Source of the DNA: Hanamia caeni
Lineage (GTDB): Bacteria; Bacteroidota; Bacteroidia; Chitinophagales; Chitinophagaceae
Reading direction: 5' to 3'
DNA: 64,000 nucleotides
Assembly (NCBI RefSeq): GCF_003721595.1
Contig: NZ_RJJR01000005.1
Location: 186,001-250,000 of the forward strand
Positions 47,327 through 55,881 of this stretch are shown here, piece after piece; position 1 is the stretch's first letter, and each line of letters opens with the position of its first letter. The position numbers and the translations under genes were made by a program. Under the pieces are notes generated by a model that was not told the DNA's origin, did no database searches, and worked only from the letters and a program-made list of their open reading frames with translations.

Positions 47327-48550
47327 TTGGAAAACGAAGTTTTTGATATCGCGATTATTGGCGGCGGAATTGTAGGTGCCGGTACATTCTATCAATTGCA
47401 AAAGCATCATCCTTCTTTAAAAATTATTTTGATTGAAAAGGAATCGCACCTCGCTGCGCATCAAACCGGCAACAATTCAGGTGTGATGCATTCAGGGCTT
47501 TATTATAAGCCGGGTTCGCTGAAAGCAAAAAACTGTGTGGAAGGCAGAAAAGCTTTGGTAAAATTTGCTGAAGAAAATAATATTCCACATGATGTGTGTG
47601 GTAAAATTGTAGTGGCCATGGATGACTCGGAGCTACCCTATTTAGAAAAGATTTTCCAAACCGGTTTACAAAATGAAATTGAAGGAATTGAAAAAATAAA
47701 TGCGGAACAAATTAGAGAGCATGAGCCGTTTTGTGTAGGAATTGCGGGTATTTGGGTGCCTTGCACCGGTATCATTGATTATGTAAAAGCAACGGATAAG
47801 ATGGTTGAAATTGCGCGAAGCATTAATCCAAACAGTCAATTGGCTTTAAACACAGAAGCTACTTCTTTTGAAAAAGAAAATGATATCAATGTTATTTCAA
47901 CGAATAAAAAAACGTACCGGAGTAAATACACGATTTTCTGTGGTGGATTGCAGGCAGACAGATTAGCGCATAAAGACCATGTGGATGTAAAAGAAAAAGT
48001 AGTTGGGTTTCGTGGCGATTATTATGAGTTAACAGAACAAGCAAAACATAAAATAAAAAATCTTATTTACCCTGTTCCAAATCCTGATTTTCCTTTCCTG
48101 GGCGTGCATTTCACGAGAATGACCAACGGAGAAATTGAATGTGGCCCGAATGCGGTTTTCACTTTCAAAAGAGAAGGCTATGGCAAAACTGATTTCAATT
48201 GGAAAGACACTATTGATGCACTCACTTACAAAGGAACCTGGAAATTATTTTTTCAAAATATGCAATTCGGTATTAATGAATATCGTCGTGCTTTTTCAAA
48301 AAAATTATTTTTAAAAACATTACAAAGGCTGGTTCCTTCTTTAACAATGGATGATATAAAACCAGGCAGGTCGGGAGTTAGAGCAATGTTGCTCAGTGAA
48401 GATGGCGACACACGCGATGATTTTAGAATTGAATATCGCGATACGAGCATTCATGTTTTGAATGCGCCATCGCCTGCTGCCACTGCATCTCTGGCCATTG
48501 GCGATAACATTCGTGAGATGGCTGAGAAGCATTTTGATTTAGGAAAATAA
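47327..48550 (+). CDS. lhgO: L-2-hydroxyglutarate oxidase
   Basis: FAD enzyme (LhgO/DadA-related) that oxidises L-2-hydroxyglutarate to 2-oxoglutarate, passing electrons to quinone or oxygen. 407 residues from a TTG start at 47327 which is the only start giving the complete FAD motif (DIAIIGGGIVGAGTFYQL); no ATG lies ahead. NNSGVMHSGLYYKPGSLKAKNC and the C-terminal SGVRAMLLSEDGD.RDDF match the family. Membership in L-2-hydroxyglutarate repair or lysine degradation is inferred. The next gene, pncB, follows by 67 bases. Confidence 0.92.
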   Translation: MENEVFDIAIIGGGIVGAGTFYQLQKHHPSLKIILIEKESHLAAHQTGNNSGVMHSGLYYKPGSLKAKNCVEGRKALVKFAEENNIPHDVCGKIVVAMDDSELPYLEKIFQTGLQNEIEGIEKINAEQIREHEPFCVGIAGIWVPCTGIIDYVKATDKMVEIARSINPNSQLALNTEATSFEKENDINVISTNKKTYRSKYTIFCGGLQADRLAHKDHVDVKEKVVGFRGDYYELTEQAKHKIKNLIYPVPNPDFPFLGVHFTRMTNGEIECGPNAVFTFKREGYGKTDFNWKDTIDALTYKGTWKLFFQNMQFGINEYRRAFSKKLFLKTLQRLVPSLTMDDIKPGRSGVRAMLLSEDGDTRDDFRIEYRDTSIHVLNAPSPAATASLAIGDNIREMAEKHFDLGK

Positions 48551-48617
48551 TGAAGTTTCGACTCTAATTGACTTATTACTTTAGTATCTGGAATTTAAAA
48601 AAATAAATACTTTCATC

Positions 48618-50042
48618 ATGCCTGAACAAAATAGATTTACCATTCACACTAATTCCGGACTTTATACAGACATGTATGAGCTGGCAATGGCTGAGGCATA
48701 TTTCAAGGAAAAAAAACACAATGAGCCAGCCTGCTTCGATTATTTTTTCAGAAAATTACCGTTTGGTGGTGGTTATGTTATCTTTTGTGGATTGGGTGAA
48801 TTGCTTCCGATAATTGAAACATTACATTTTAATGCTGACGAAATTAATTGGCTTCATAAACAAGGATTTAATAAAGATTTCTTATCGTGGCTGGAAGCAT
48901 TTCGTTTTAAAGGAACGATTCGTTCAATGCAGGAAGGCGAAATTGTATTTCCGCTGGAGCCTTTGCTGGAAGTGGAAGGCGGACTTGCTGAAGTGCAGAT
49001 TATAGAAACCTTATTGTTAAACTATCTGAATTTTCAATCACTTATTGCTACAAAAGCAGCAAGGATGCGCTTCGCAGCCGGAAATCGTCATTTAAGCGAA
49101 TTTGGGTTGAGAAGAGCGCAGGCATTAGGCGGCATTTCAGCAAGCCGTGCTGCGGTAGCAGGAGGTTTTGACAGCACTTCCAATATGTATTCTGCTAAAA
49201 AATACGATATAAAGGCAGTAGGCACCATGGCGCACTCATTTATCCAAAGCCAACAGGATGAATTGACTGCTTTTAGAAAATTTGCCGAAGCAGAGCCACA
49301 CAATTGCACTTTGCTGGTTGACACTTACGATACATTGAAAAGCGGCATTCCAAATGCCATAAAAGTGGCAAAGGAAATGACAGAAAAAGGGCTTCATCTT
49401 CAGGCAATCAGGCTTGACAGTGGCGACCTTGCTTATCTTTCTAAAAGAGGCCGCAAAATGCTGGATGATGCTGGTTTTTCTAATGTACAGATTATCGTTT
49501 CTAATCAGTTGGATGAATATTTAATAAAAAGCTTGCTGGAACAAAAAGCGCCAATAGATTCATTTGGTGTAGGTACAAGCCTGGCAACCGGTCAGCCGGA
49601 TGCGGCGCTTGATGGCGTTTATAAATTGTGTGAAATAAACGGCGAACCGAAAATTAAATTATCTGAAAATATTCAGAAAGTAACTTTGCCGGGACGCAAA
49701 CAAGTCTACCGTTTTAGCGATGAAACAGGTTGCTTTGTTGCTGACGCAATCGGACTTGAAAAAGACACCGCTCCCGATAAAATGATTCATCCTTTTGATG
49801 TGGAAAAAAGCATGCAACTGGATATTAAAATGGCGGCCCCACTGCTTGAAAAAATCATGGAAAACGGTCATTCTTTGTTAGAAAAATATGAGCCGGAAGA
49901 CATAGCTGCTTTTGTAAAAAAAAGAATGCGTCAATTGCCTGATGAACACAAACGTTTTAATAATCCGCATATCTACAAAGTGGGTGTCAGCGCGCCTTTA
50001 CATAAATTAAGAAGCGATTTGAGGAAGAGGTATAAGATGTAA
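48618..50042 (+). CDS. pncB: Nicotinate phosphoribosyltransferase
   Basis: First step of the Preiss-Handler NAD salvage pathway, making nicotinate mononucleotide from nicotinate and PRPP. 474 residues. Landmarks are YTDMYELAMAEAYFK, the phosphohistidine-region FGLRRAQALGGISASRAAVAGGFDSTSNM, GTMAHSFIQ, the LVDTYDTLKSGI strand and IRLDSGDLAYLSK with SNQLDEYLI and DSFGVGTSLATG. It follows lhgO. With nadB and kynU it gives the window three separate routes into NAD. Confidence 0.97.
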   Translation: MPEQNRFTIHTNSGLYTDMYELAMAEAYFKEKKHNEPACFDYFFRKLPFGGGYVIFCGLGELLPIIETLHFNADEINWLHKQGFNKDFLSWLEAFRFKGTIRSMQEGEIVFPLEPLLEVEGGLAEVQIIETLLLNYLNFQSLIATKAARMRFAAGNRHLSEFGLRRAQALGGISASRAAVAGGFDSTSNMYSAKKYDIKAVGTMAHSFIQSQQDELTAFRKFAEAEPHNCTLLVDTYDTLKSGIPNAIKVAKEMTEKGLHLQAIRLDSGDLAYLSKRGRKMLDDAGFSNVQIIVSNQLDEYLIKSLLEQKAPIDSFGVGTSLATGQPDAALDGVYKLCEINGEPKIKLSENIQKVTLPGRKQVYRFSDETGCFVADAIGLEKDTAPDKMIHPFDVEKSMQLDIKMAAPLLEKIMENGHSLLEKYEPEDIAAFVKKRMRQLPDEHKRFNNPHIYKVGVSAPLHKLRSDLRKRYKM

Positions 50043-50053
50043 ATTGTAAATTT

Positions 50054-50458
50054 CTATTCTACTCTTAATTTGAAAAATGTAGCAAGAGTTATAACCTGAA
50101 CCGGAGCATTTTTCCAATTTATTAATGGTTTGTCTCCAGAAACAATAATCGATTCAGAAGCTAAAGCTAAACAGAAAAGATAATCGTCTTTTGCATCCGG
50201 ACTTTTTATTTTTTGAAATCCCGGCTCAATTAAATTTCCAAATTGAGCAACAGCATTAACAAATTCAAGAGGTGATTTTTTTAAGTATTTCTTAAACTTA
50301 TCCCGTAGTAAAACATCCTTCAACTCATTAATTAATTCAATTGATATAAAAACCTCAAAATCCTTTTCTAACAAAAAAATAAAAAGCTCATCCAGTTTGT
50401 CCTTTAAAATGTAACTGATATAAATATTTACATCAATCACATAATTTTTCTGAATCAT
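50054..50458 (-). CDS. PIN-domain toxin-like protein
   Basis: 134 residues of the PIN (VapC-like, COG1569 type) ribonuclease family. The acidic residues that hold the catalytic metal are visible: Asp9 in VIDVNIY, Glu in IELINEL, Asp in DAKDDYLFCLA and SGD at the end. It is the second gene of the pair: its ATG overlaps the last codons of the upstream gene by four bases, as in toxin-antitoxin cistrons. The target RNA is unknown. Its 3' end faces pncB, 11 bases away. Confidence 0.85.
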   Translation of the reverse strand: MIQKNYVIDVNIYISYILKDKLDELFIFLLEKDFEVFISIELINELKDVLLRDKFKKYLKKSPLEFVNAVAQFGNLIEPGFQKIKSPDAKDDYLFCLALASESIIVSGDKPLINWKNAPVQVITLATFFKLRVE

Positions 50459-50715
50459 TTTTTCCTCTCTTTATGCATTTTCTTTTGCTCAGCTACAATT
50501 TCAGCAAGACTTATATTATTTGGTACCACTGCTCCTTTTAATTTTTCAGCCATCATCAAAGCTTTTCTCATTCTTACCTGTTTAAGCATTAGTTTCTTTT
50601 CTTCTTCTGTAAGTGATTCCACTTCCATCACTATTTTCGCAAGTGTAGAGGGTTCTTTTTCATTTATTACTAAGGTGCCTGGCATAAAAATGGGTTTCTC
50701 AAATTTACAAAACAT
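50455..50715 (-). CDS. Probable antitoxin of the PIN toxin
   Basis: 86 residues, acidic then basic, largely helical (LAKIVMEVESLTEEEKKLMLKQVRM, ISLAEIVAEQKKMHKERKK), with no family I recognise. Position and the four-base overlap with the PIN gene make it the antitoxin by context. Its ATG at 50715 directly abuts the rimO stop codon; a second ATG at 50685 (MPGTLVINEKE) is a plausible alternative start and may be more likely because it gives a strand start typical of antitoxins. Expression seems to depend on the rimO transcript. Confidence 0.65.
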   Translation of the reverse strand: MFCKFEKPIFMPGTLVINEKEPSTLAKIVMEVESLTEEEKKLMLKQVRMRKALMMAEKLKGAVVPNNISLAEIVAEQKKMHKERKK

Positions 50716-52029
50716 TTAGTGTTCTATAACCACCTCTCCTTCCAAATCATAATCATAAGCTTTTGTGATTTTTACATTTATAAAATCGCCCGGATTTAAT
50801 TTTTTTTCAGAATTGATAATAACTTCATTATCTACTTCCACACTGTCAAATTCTGTACGGCCAAGATATTTTCCGGCTTCCTTTTTATCGATAATTACTT
50901 TAAAGGTCTTGCCGATTTTGGCTTCATTTTTTTGGTAAGAAATTTCCTGTTGCACATCCATTATCTCTTGAGCTCTTCTTTCTTTTTCTTCTTCATTAAC
51001 ATTGTTTTCAAGATTAAATGCAGAGGTATTTTCTTCGTGTGAATAAGTAAAAATCCCTACCCGGTCGAATTCCATTTTCTTCAAAAACAATTTTAATTCT
51101 TCAACATCATCCTGCGTTTCTCCGGGGAAACCTGCAATGAGTGTTGTTCTTAAACAAATCTCCGGAATCTTGTATTTTATCTCGCCGATAATATCTTCCA
51201 TTTCTTCCCGGGTAATCTGCCTTTTCATTGCTTTCAACATTCTGTTGCTCGCGTGTTGCAAAGGCATATCGAGATAGTTGCAAATATTTTCTCTTTCTTT
51301 CATTGCATCAATTATTTCCATCGGAAATTTTGATGGATAGGCATAATGCAACCTGATCCATTCAAGTCCGGGAATATCCGACAGTAAACGAAGTAATTTG
51401 GGCAATTCCCGTTTTTTATAAATATCCAAACCGTAGTAAGTGAGTTCCTGTGCAATCAGCATGATTTCTTTTACACCTCTAGATACCAATAGTTTTGCTT
51501 CTTGCACCAAAGATTCTATGGGCCGGCTCACGTGTTTTCCGCGCATTAACGGAATGGCACAAAAAGAACAGGTGCGGTTGCACCCTTCGCTTATTTTCAA
51601 ATAAGCATAATGATTTGGGGTGCTTAATAATCTTTCGCCGACCAACTCAGCCTTATAATCTACATCGAATTTTCTCAGCAAAAAAGGCAATTCCATCGTT
51701 CCGAAAAAAGCATCTACTTCCGGAATTTCTTCCTCAAGATTTTGTTTGTAGCGTTCGCTCAAACAGCCGGTAACATAGACTTTATCCAGCTTTCCGCGCT
51801 TTTTTAATTCTACTTGTTCCAATATAGTATTGATACTTTCCTCTTTTGCCAAATCAATAAATCCGCAGGTATTCACGACAACTATATTATGATCTAATTT
51901 TTTACTTTCATGCTGCACATCAAAATCGGCAGCAGCTAATTGACCGCTCAATACTTCACTATCGACCATATTCTTGCTGCATCCGAGTGTGATAATATTT
52001 ACCTTATCTTTTTTATTTTTTGTTTTCAT
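50716..52029 (-). CDS. rimO: Ribosomal protein S12 methylthiotransferase
   Basis: Radical-SAM enzyme that adds a methylthio group to Asp of ribosomal protein uS12. 437 residues. N-terminal UPF0004 cysteines: LGCSKNMVDSEVL, VNTCGFIDLA and VTGCLSERY. The radical-SAM cluster is CNRTCSFC within KISEGCNRTCSFCAIPLMRG. A C-terminal TRAM domain begins near residue 370. The NMVDSEV start distinguishes it from MiaB. It follows ftsY by 63 bases and is followed at once by the antitoxin gene, making it part of a translation-related unit. Confidence 0.97.
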   Translation of the reverse strand: MKTKNKKDKVNIITLGCSKNMVDSEVLSGQLAAADFDVQHESKKLDHNIVVVNTCGFIDLAKEESINTILEQVELKKRGKLDKVYVTGCLSERYKQNLEEEIPEVDAFFGTMELPFLLRKFDVDYKAELVGERLLSTPNHYAYLKISEGCNRTCSFCAIPLMRGKHVSRPIESLVQEAKLLVSRGVKEIMLIAQELTYYGLDIYKKRELPKLLRLLSDIPGLEWIRLHYAYPSKFPMEIIDAMKERENICNYLDMPLQHASNRMLKAMKRQITREEMEDIIGEIKYKIPEICLRTTLIAGFPGETQDDVEELKLFLKKMEFDRVGIFTYSHEENTSAFNLENNVNEEEKERRAQEIMDVQQEISYQKNEAKIGKTFKVIIDKKEAGKYLGRTEFDSVEVDNEVIINSEKKLNPGDFINVKITKAYDYDLEGEVVIEH

Positions 52030-52092
52030 TTTTTATCCTCTAATTACACGAATTGCACAAAACTCTCTCAACAGAATAATTTAATCATTAAC

Positions 52093-53061
52093 CTATTTCA
52101 CTCCCCCAAACAAACTGTCCACAAAATCTTTTTTATCAAACACTAAAAGATCCGTTGCTTTTTCACCAACACCTATAAATTTTACGGGAATTTTAAATTG
52201 ATCAGCCACTGCAAGCACAACGCCGCCCTTGGCTGTGCCGTCCAGTTTTGTGATGGTCAATGCGGAAACTTCTGTGGCTGCTGTGAAATGCTTTGCCTGT
52301 TCCAAAGCATTTTGGCCGGTGCTTCCGTCTAATACCAGCATCACTTCGTGTGGCGCTCCCGGCAATGCTTTATTTACGGATCTTTTGATTTTATTTAGCT
52401 CATCCATCAGGTGGATCTTATTGTGCAATCTTCCTGCAGTATCAATTACGACCACATCAGCATTTCTCGCAATCCCGCTTTGCACTGCATCAAAAGCGAC
52501 CGCGCTTGGGTCAGAACCCATCGCATGTTTTACTATCGGCACATTTGTTCTTTCGCTCCAGATATTTAGTTGATCAACTGCCGCTGCGCGAAAAGTATCC
52601 GCTGCACCAAGCAACACCGATTTTCCGGCCAATGAAAAATTATGAGCCAGTTTTCCAATCGTCGTAGTTTTGCCAACTCCATTTACCCCTACAACCAAAA
52701 TAACATGAGGCTGATGCCCGGATGGAAGTTCGTAATTGATGTAGGAAGTATCCTGTGGTGCATCTACCAGGATGGACTGAATCTCTTCTTTCAAAATCCG
52801 GTTCAGTTCATTGGTATTTACGTATTTATCACGCGCTACTCTTTTCTCAATTCCATCGATAATTTTTACAGTTGTATCTACGCCTACATCAGCGCTGACT
52901 AAAGCATTTTCCAAATCGTCAAGAACTTCCTCATCTACGGTACTTTTTCCGGCTATCGCTTTTGTGATCTTGTCAAAAAAACCTTCTTTTGTTTTTTGCA
53001 AGCCCTGGTCTAACGATTCCTTCTGTTCTTTTTTCCCAAATATTTTGTCGAATAAACCCAT
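52093..53061 (-). CDS. ftsY: Signal recognition particle receptor FtsY
   Basis: GTPase that docks the SRP-ribosome complex at the Sec translocon. 322 residues without the long acidic A domain. The G1 loop is GVNGVGKTTTIGKLA, followed by DTFRAAAVDQL, the DTAGRLHNK G3 motif, TKLDGTAKGG and the C-terminal GVGEKATDL. A short, charged N-terminal helix is enough for membrane contact in this clade. It lies downstream of the DUF4295 gene by 85 bases, in the rpmB-rpmG-DUF4295 unit. Confidence 0.97.
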   Translation of the reverse strand: MGLFDKIFGKKEQKESLDQGLQKTKEGFFDKITKAIAGKSTVDEEVLDDLENALVSADVGVDTTVKIIDGIEKRVARDKYVNTNELNRILKEEIQSILVDAPQDTSYINYELPSGHQPHVILVVGVNGVGKTTTIGKLAHNFSLAGKSVLLGAADTFRAAAVDQLNIWSERTNVPIVKHAMGSDPSAVAFDAVQSGIARNADVVVIDTAGRLHNKIHLMDELNKIKRSVNKALPGAPHEVMLVLDGSTGQNALEQAKHFTAATEVSALTITKLDGTAKGGVVLAVADQFKIPVKFIGVGEKATDLLVFDKKDFVDSLFGGVK

Positions 53062-53146
53062 GTATCATTTGATTTAGGTAAAAATAAATAAAGCTATCCG
53101 CAAACTGATGCAGGATAGCTTTAATAATATTGTTAGCAGTTCAAAC

Positions 53147-53317
53147 TTAACTTCCCAGGTGTTCCTTTATTTTATCCTTGTGAACTATAGCTTCTTTGAA
53201 AGTGTATGATCCTGTTTTAGGGCTGCGAATGGTGCGAACTACTTTAGTCCAGTTTTTAGCATCTGCTGCTGCTTTCTGATCTTTGGTTTTAATCGCCGTT
53301 TTTGCTGACTTTGCCAT
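53147..53317 (-). CDS. DUF4295 small ribosome-associated protein
   Basis: A 56-residue basic protein, MAKSAKTAIKTKDQKAA at the start and KIKEHLGS at the end, that is the Bacteroidota-specific DUF4295 family. Its place between rpmG and ftsY is conserved in the phylum. I recall that cryo-EM of a Flavobacterium ribosome described a new large-subunit protein, named bL38, which I believe is this family. If so, it is a structural ribosomal protein. It follows the rpmG start by about 75 bases of octamer repeats on the same strand. Confidence 0.88.
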   Translation of the reverse strand: MAKSAKTAIKTKDQKAAADAKNWTKVVRTIRSPKTGSYTFKEAIVHKDKIKEHLGS

Positions 53318-53336
53318 TGTTTATAATTTGATGATG

Positions 53337-53399
53337 TGCTAATGTGCCAATATGCTAATTAAATCCATTGGCTAATTACTGAATTAGCTTAATTATTTA
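53337..53399 (-). repeat. GCTAA tandem octamers in the rpmG-DUF4295 spacer
   Basis: On the plus strand TGCTAATG, TGCCAATA and TGCTAATT follow one another at an exact 8-base period (53337-53360), then TGGCTAAT and AATTAGCTTAATT. The same GC(T/C)AA core and 8-base period fill the atpD-atpC spacer. A further TTGCTAATT lies in the 24-base rpmB-rpmG spacer (near 53593). Confidence 0.7.
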
Positions 53400-53575
53400 A
53401 TTTCTTTATGAACAGTTACTTTTTTTAAAATTGGGTTGAATTTTTTCAACTCCAGGCGTTCCGGTGTATTCTTTTTGTTTTTTTGTGAAATATAACGGCT
53501 GGTGCCCGGCTGGCCAGAAGCTTTATGCTCGGTGCATTCCAAAATTACCTGAACCCTGTTTCCTTTCTTTGCCAT
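53393..53575 (-). CDS. rpmG: Ribosomal protein bL33
   Basis: 60 residues ([18 protein letters not shown], with [14 protein letters not shown]). The four-cysteine zinc ribbon of some L33 paralogues is absent; only one Cys remains, so this is the zinc-free form. It lies 24 bases after rpmB. Its stop codon sits inside the octamer-repeat spacer. Confidence 0.95.
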   Translation of the reverse strand: MAKKGNRVQVILECTEHKASGQPGTSRYISQKNKKNTPERLELKKFNPILKKVTVHKEIK

Positions 53576-53599
53576 TTTATAAATTTGAAAATTTGCTAA

Positions 53600-53836
53600 T
53601 TATATTTTAACCCCATTCTCTCTCATTTCTTTCACCACAGTATATAGACCATTTTTATTAATAGTCCTGATAGCTCCGGAAGATAATTTTAAAGTGATCC
53701 ATTTGTTCTCTTCTGCCAAAAAATACCTTTTTTTCTGGAGGTTAGGAAGAAATCTTCTGCGTGTTTTAATATTTGAATGTGAAACAGTATTTCCGGTGAT
53801 TGGTCGTTTTCCTGTTACCTGACAAACTCTGGCCAT
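53600..53836 (-). CDS. rpmB: Ribosomal protein bL28
   Basis: 78 residues, starting [16 protein letters not shown], then [19 protein letters not shown]. One Cys is present, so it is not the zinc-binding C-plus type. It is the first gene of the rpmB-rpmG-DUF4295-ftsY-rimO series and is preceded by a TAnnTTTG element. Confidence 0.96.
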   Translation of the reverse strand: MARVCQVTGKRPITGNTVSHSNIKTRRRFLPNLQKKRYFLAEENKWITLKLSSGAIRTINKNGLYTVVKEMRENGVKI

Positions 53837-53860
53837 AATGATCTATTTTTTTTCGGACGG

Positions 53861-53868
53861 CAAAGGTA
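53861..53868 (-). promoter_or_regulatory. -7 element of the rpmB operon
   Basis: Minus strand TACCTTTG, identical to the atpD element and exact to TAnnTTTG, 24 bases before the rpmB ATG. No clean -33 TTG is seen at 20 bases. Confidence 0.55.
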
Positions 53869-54046
53869 ATAAAGATATGATTATTGAAAAAATAAAATTG
53901 AAACTTTTGATGGCCAAATGGCAGTTAAAAATTGACCATCCGGCAGTAAAAGAACTTTTTTGTCGTTTTTTTGTTTTGATTATACGCACCACTGTTGCAG
54001 GCCGTTCATAAACCTAATCAGGCACAATTTATGATGACAATTTGCT

Positions 54047-54343
54047 ATGGAAAAGTTTGGAGATGTAATAAAAAGCAGTCAACCTGTATTAGTTGATTTT
54101 CATGCTACCTGGTGCGGCCCATGCAAAATGATGGCGCCTGAATTACAAAAATTCGCTCATAATAATACCGGTAAATTAAGAGTTTTAAAAATTGATATTG
54201 ACAAGAATCCTGCTACCGCGCAGCAATTCAATATCCAGGGCGTACCCACTTTAATCCTGTTTAAGGAGGGAAAGGTTTTGTGGCGCCAATCAGGAGCTAT
54301 GAGTTCCTCTCAAATATCAGCAGCGGTAAGCTCACATATTTAA
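54047..54343 (+). CDS. trxA: Thioredoxin
   Basis: A 98-residue cytoplasmic thioredoxin: FHATWCGPCKMMAPELQ with the active disulphide Cys23-Gly-Pro-Cys26, and the cis-proline loop GVPTLILF. It has no signal peptide. It stands 38 bases before the OsmC-family gene in the same direction, a plausible redox pair. It reduces disulphides of ribonucleotide reductase and other proteins. Confidence 0.95.
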   Translation: MEKFGDVIKSSQPVLVDFHATWCGPCKMMAPELQKFAHNNTGKLRVLKIDIDKNPATAQQFNIQGVPTLILFKEGKVLWRQSGAMSSSQISAAVSSHI

Positions 54344-54380
54344 ATCATAATTTGCAGGTTTTAATTACAATTTATTTTCA

Positions 54381-54797
54381 ATGGCACAATCGTCAATTAA
54401 TGCAGTATTCAACGGTGGCATGAACTTTACGGCTGATTTAAACGGGCATCAATTAGAAATTGACACCGAGGAATCGCGCGGTGGTAATAACAAAGGTACA
54501 CGCCCAAAAGTTTTGATGCTTGCTTCCCTGGCGGGCTGTACCGGCCTCGATGTAGTAGGGATTTTAAATAAAATGCGCGTGAATTTTACTAATCTTTCCA
54601 TAAAAGTAGATGCTCATCTTACTGATGAGGAAGCAGCTATTTATGATGAAGTAACAGTAAATTATTCAATTAAGGTTGATAAGGCTGACGAGCAAAAAGT
54701 GGAGAAAGCTGTAAAATTATCCCAGGAAAAATATTGCGGTGTCACTAAAATGTTTGAAGCCTTCGCGAAAGTTTCTTATAAAATAATTTATTTATAA
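54381..54797 (+). CDS. OsmC/Ohr family peroxidase-like protein
   Basis: 138 residues. The OsmC fold is marked by the redox cysteines Cys53 in LASLAGCTGLD and Cys119 in EKYCGVTKMF. Members reduce organic hydroperoxides with thiol donors. The first Cys in SLAGCTGLDV matches the YhfA-like branch. It may draw electrons from the neighbouring thioredoxin (inferred). Its stop overlaps the 3' end of the convergent transporter gene by six bases. Confidence 0.9.
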   Translation: MAQSSINAVFNGGMNFTADLNGHQLEIDTEESRGGNNKGTRPKVLMLASLAGCTGLDVVGILNKMRVNFTNLSIKVDAHLTDEEAAIYDEVTVNYSIKVDKADEQKVEKAVKLSQEKYCGVTKMFEAFAKVSYKIIYL

Positions 54798-55673
54798 TTT
54801 CCTGGTTTTCTTTTCCTGGTATACCCGCATCATTTGAAGCGTAACTGCAAGCAATATTAAGCCCAATCCAAAATAGAACCCCCGTCCCAAAAATTTATTT
54901 TCTTTAAAAATAATAAACGCCAGAATAATAGAATACACCGGTTCAAAATTATAAGACAGATTAGTAGTGAAAGCGCTAATATGCTTCAGCGCCTGGAGGC
55001 TCAGATTAAATGCGAAGACCGTACAAACCGCCGCTAATATAATTAACCACCACCAATCACTGAAAGTGGGCAGATAATAGGAAGCCGGAAAATAACTGAG
55101 GTAAAAGGGAAGTATTAAAACGAGTGCGATACAACCTCCGCTCATTTCGTAGAGTGTGACGGTATTTGGAGCAAAATCATTTAGCAATTTTTTATTGATT
55201 ATTGGAAAAATGCAGGCAAACATGGCTGAAATAATTCCAAACAATATTCCCATTTTGTATTCAGGATAGAAATTGAAAATCAGGTACACTCCCGCAATAG
55301 CCAACAAGCCAAGAAATACTTCAACAAAATCGATTTTGCGCCTCATCAATAGCGGTTCAAATAAAGACGTGAAAAAACCTATAGTAGATAAACAGGTGAC
55401 GGAAACGGAAACGTTGGAATATTTGATGCTTCCGTAAAATGTGACCCAGTGAATTGCAATAATGGCGCCCACGCCAAAGAGTTTCATTTTGTTTGTTGCG
55501 GAGATGTGCTCCATCTGTTTTTTGTAAAATAAAAATGCAGCAAGAATCAGCGCGCTAAGTAACATCCTGTAAAAAGTAAGCAGCCCTTCATTAAGTTGTA
55601 TTAATTTGCCCAGGATAGCAGTGAAACCGGCAAGGATAATTGCAACATGCAATTGAACGAAGGCTTTTTTCAA
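54792..55673 (-). CDS. EamA/DMT family transporter
   Basis: 293 residues with ten hydrophobic helices in two EamA repeats (the second starting near residue 145), giving the usual drug/metabolite transporter layout. The substrate is unknown; an amino-acid or metabolite exporter is likely by family. A TAnnTTTG element lies 44 bases before the start. It ends convergently with the OsmC gene, overlapping it by six bases. Confidence 0.85.
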   Translation of the reverse strand: MKKAFVQLHVAIILAGFTAILGKLIQLNEGLLTFYRMLLSALILAAFLFYKKQMEHISATNKMKLFGVGAIIAIHWVTFYGSIKYSNVSVSVTCLSTIGFFTSLFEPLLMRRKIDFVEVFLGLLAIAGVYLIFNFYPEYKMGILFGIISAMFACIFPIINKKLLNDFAPNTVTLYEMSGGCIALVLILPFYLSYFPASYYLPTFSDWWWLIILAAVCTVFAFNLSLQALKHISAFTTNLSYNFEPVYSIILAFIIFKENKFLGRGFYFGLGLILLAVTLQMMRVYQEKKTRKL

Positions 55674-55716
55674 GGAAGTATTATCTGGAATTCTATTTTA
55701 AAATGATTTTAAAAAG

Positions 55717-55724
55717 CAAAATTA
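55717..55724 (-). promoter_or_regulatory. -7 element of the EamA transporter
   Basis: Minus strand TAATTTTG, exact to TAnnTTTG, about 43 bases before the ATG at 55673. Confidence 0.45.
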
Positions 55725-55826
55725 GATTAACAACTTGCATTGATGAAATATTCCTTTTGTTCAATTTTCCTGTTTTCATAAACGGCTAACAATTAACAAT
55801 CCTTTGTGTAAAAAAAAATAAGCCGA

Positions 55827-55857
55827 TTGTATAGTAGCTTCCATAGCTTTATATTTG
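55827..55857 (+). promoter_or_regulatory. Promoter of the DUF2723 gene
   Basis: TTG (55827-55829), 20 bases, then TATATTTG (55850-55857), exact to TAnnTTTG. The in-frame TTG that overlaps this element (55855) cannot be the start codon of a transcript beginning downstream, so this decides the ATG at 55882 as the start. Confidence 0.7.
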
Positions 55858-55881
55858 CCCATCTTTCGACAAATCCATAAT

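Noticed and set aside
51380..51400. CAGTAAACGAAG inside rimO
   Set aside because: Lies within conserved coding sequence and lacks the AACAAATAAT part; counted as chance, not as a motif copy.
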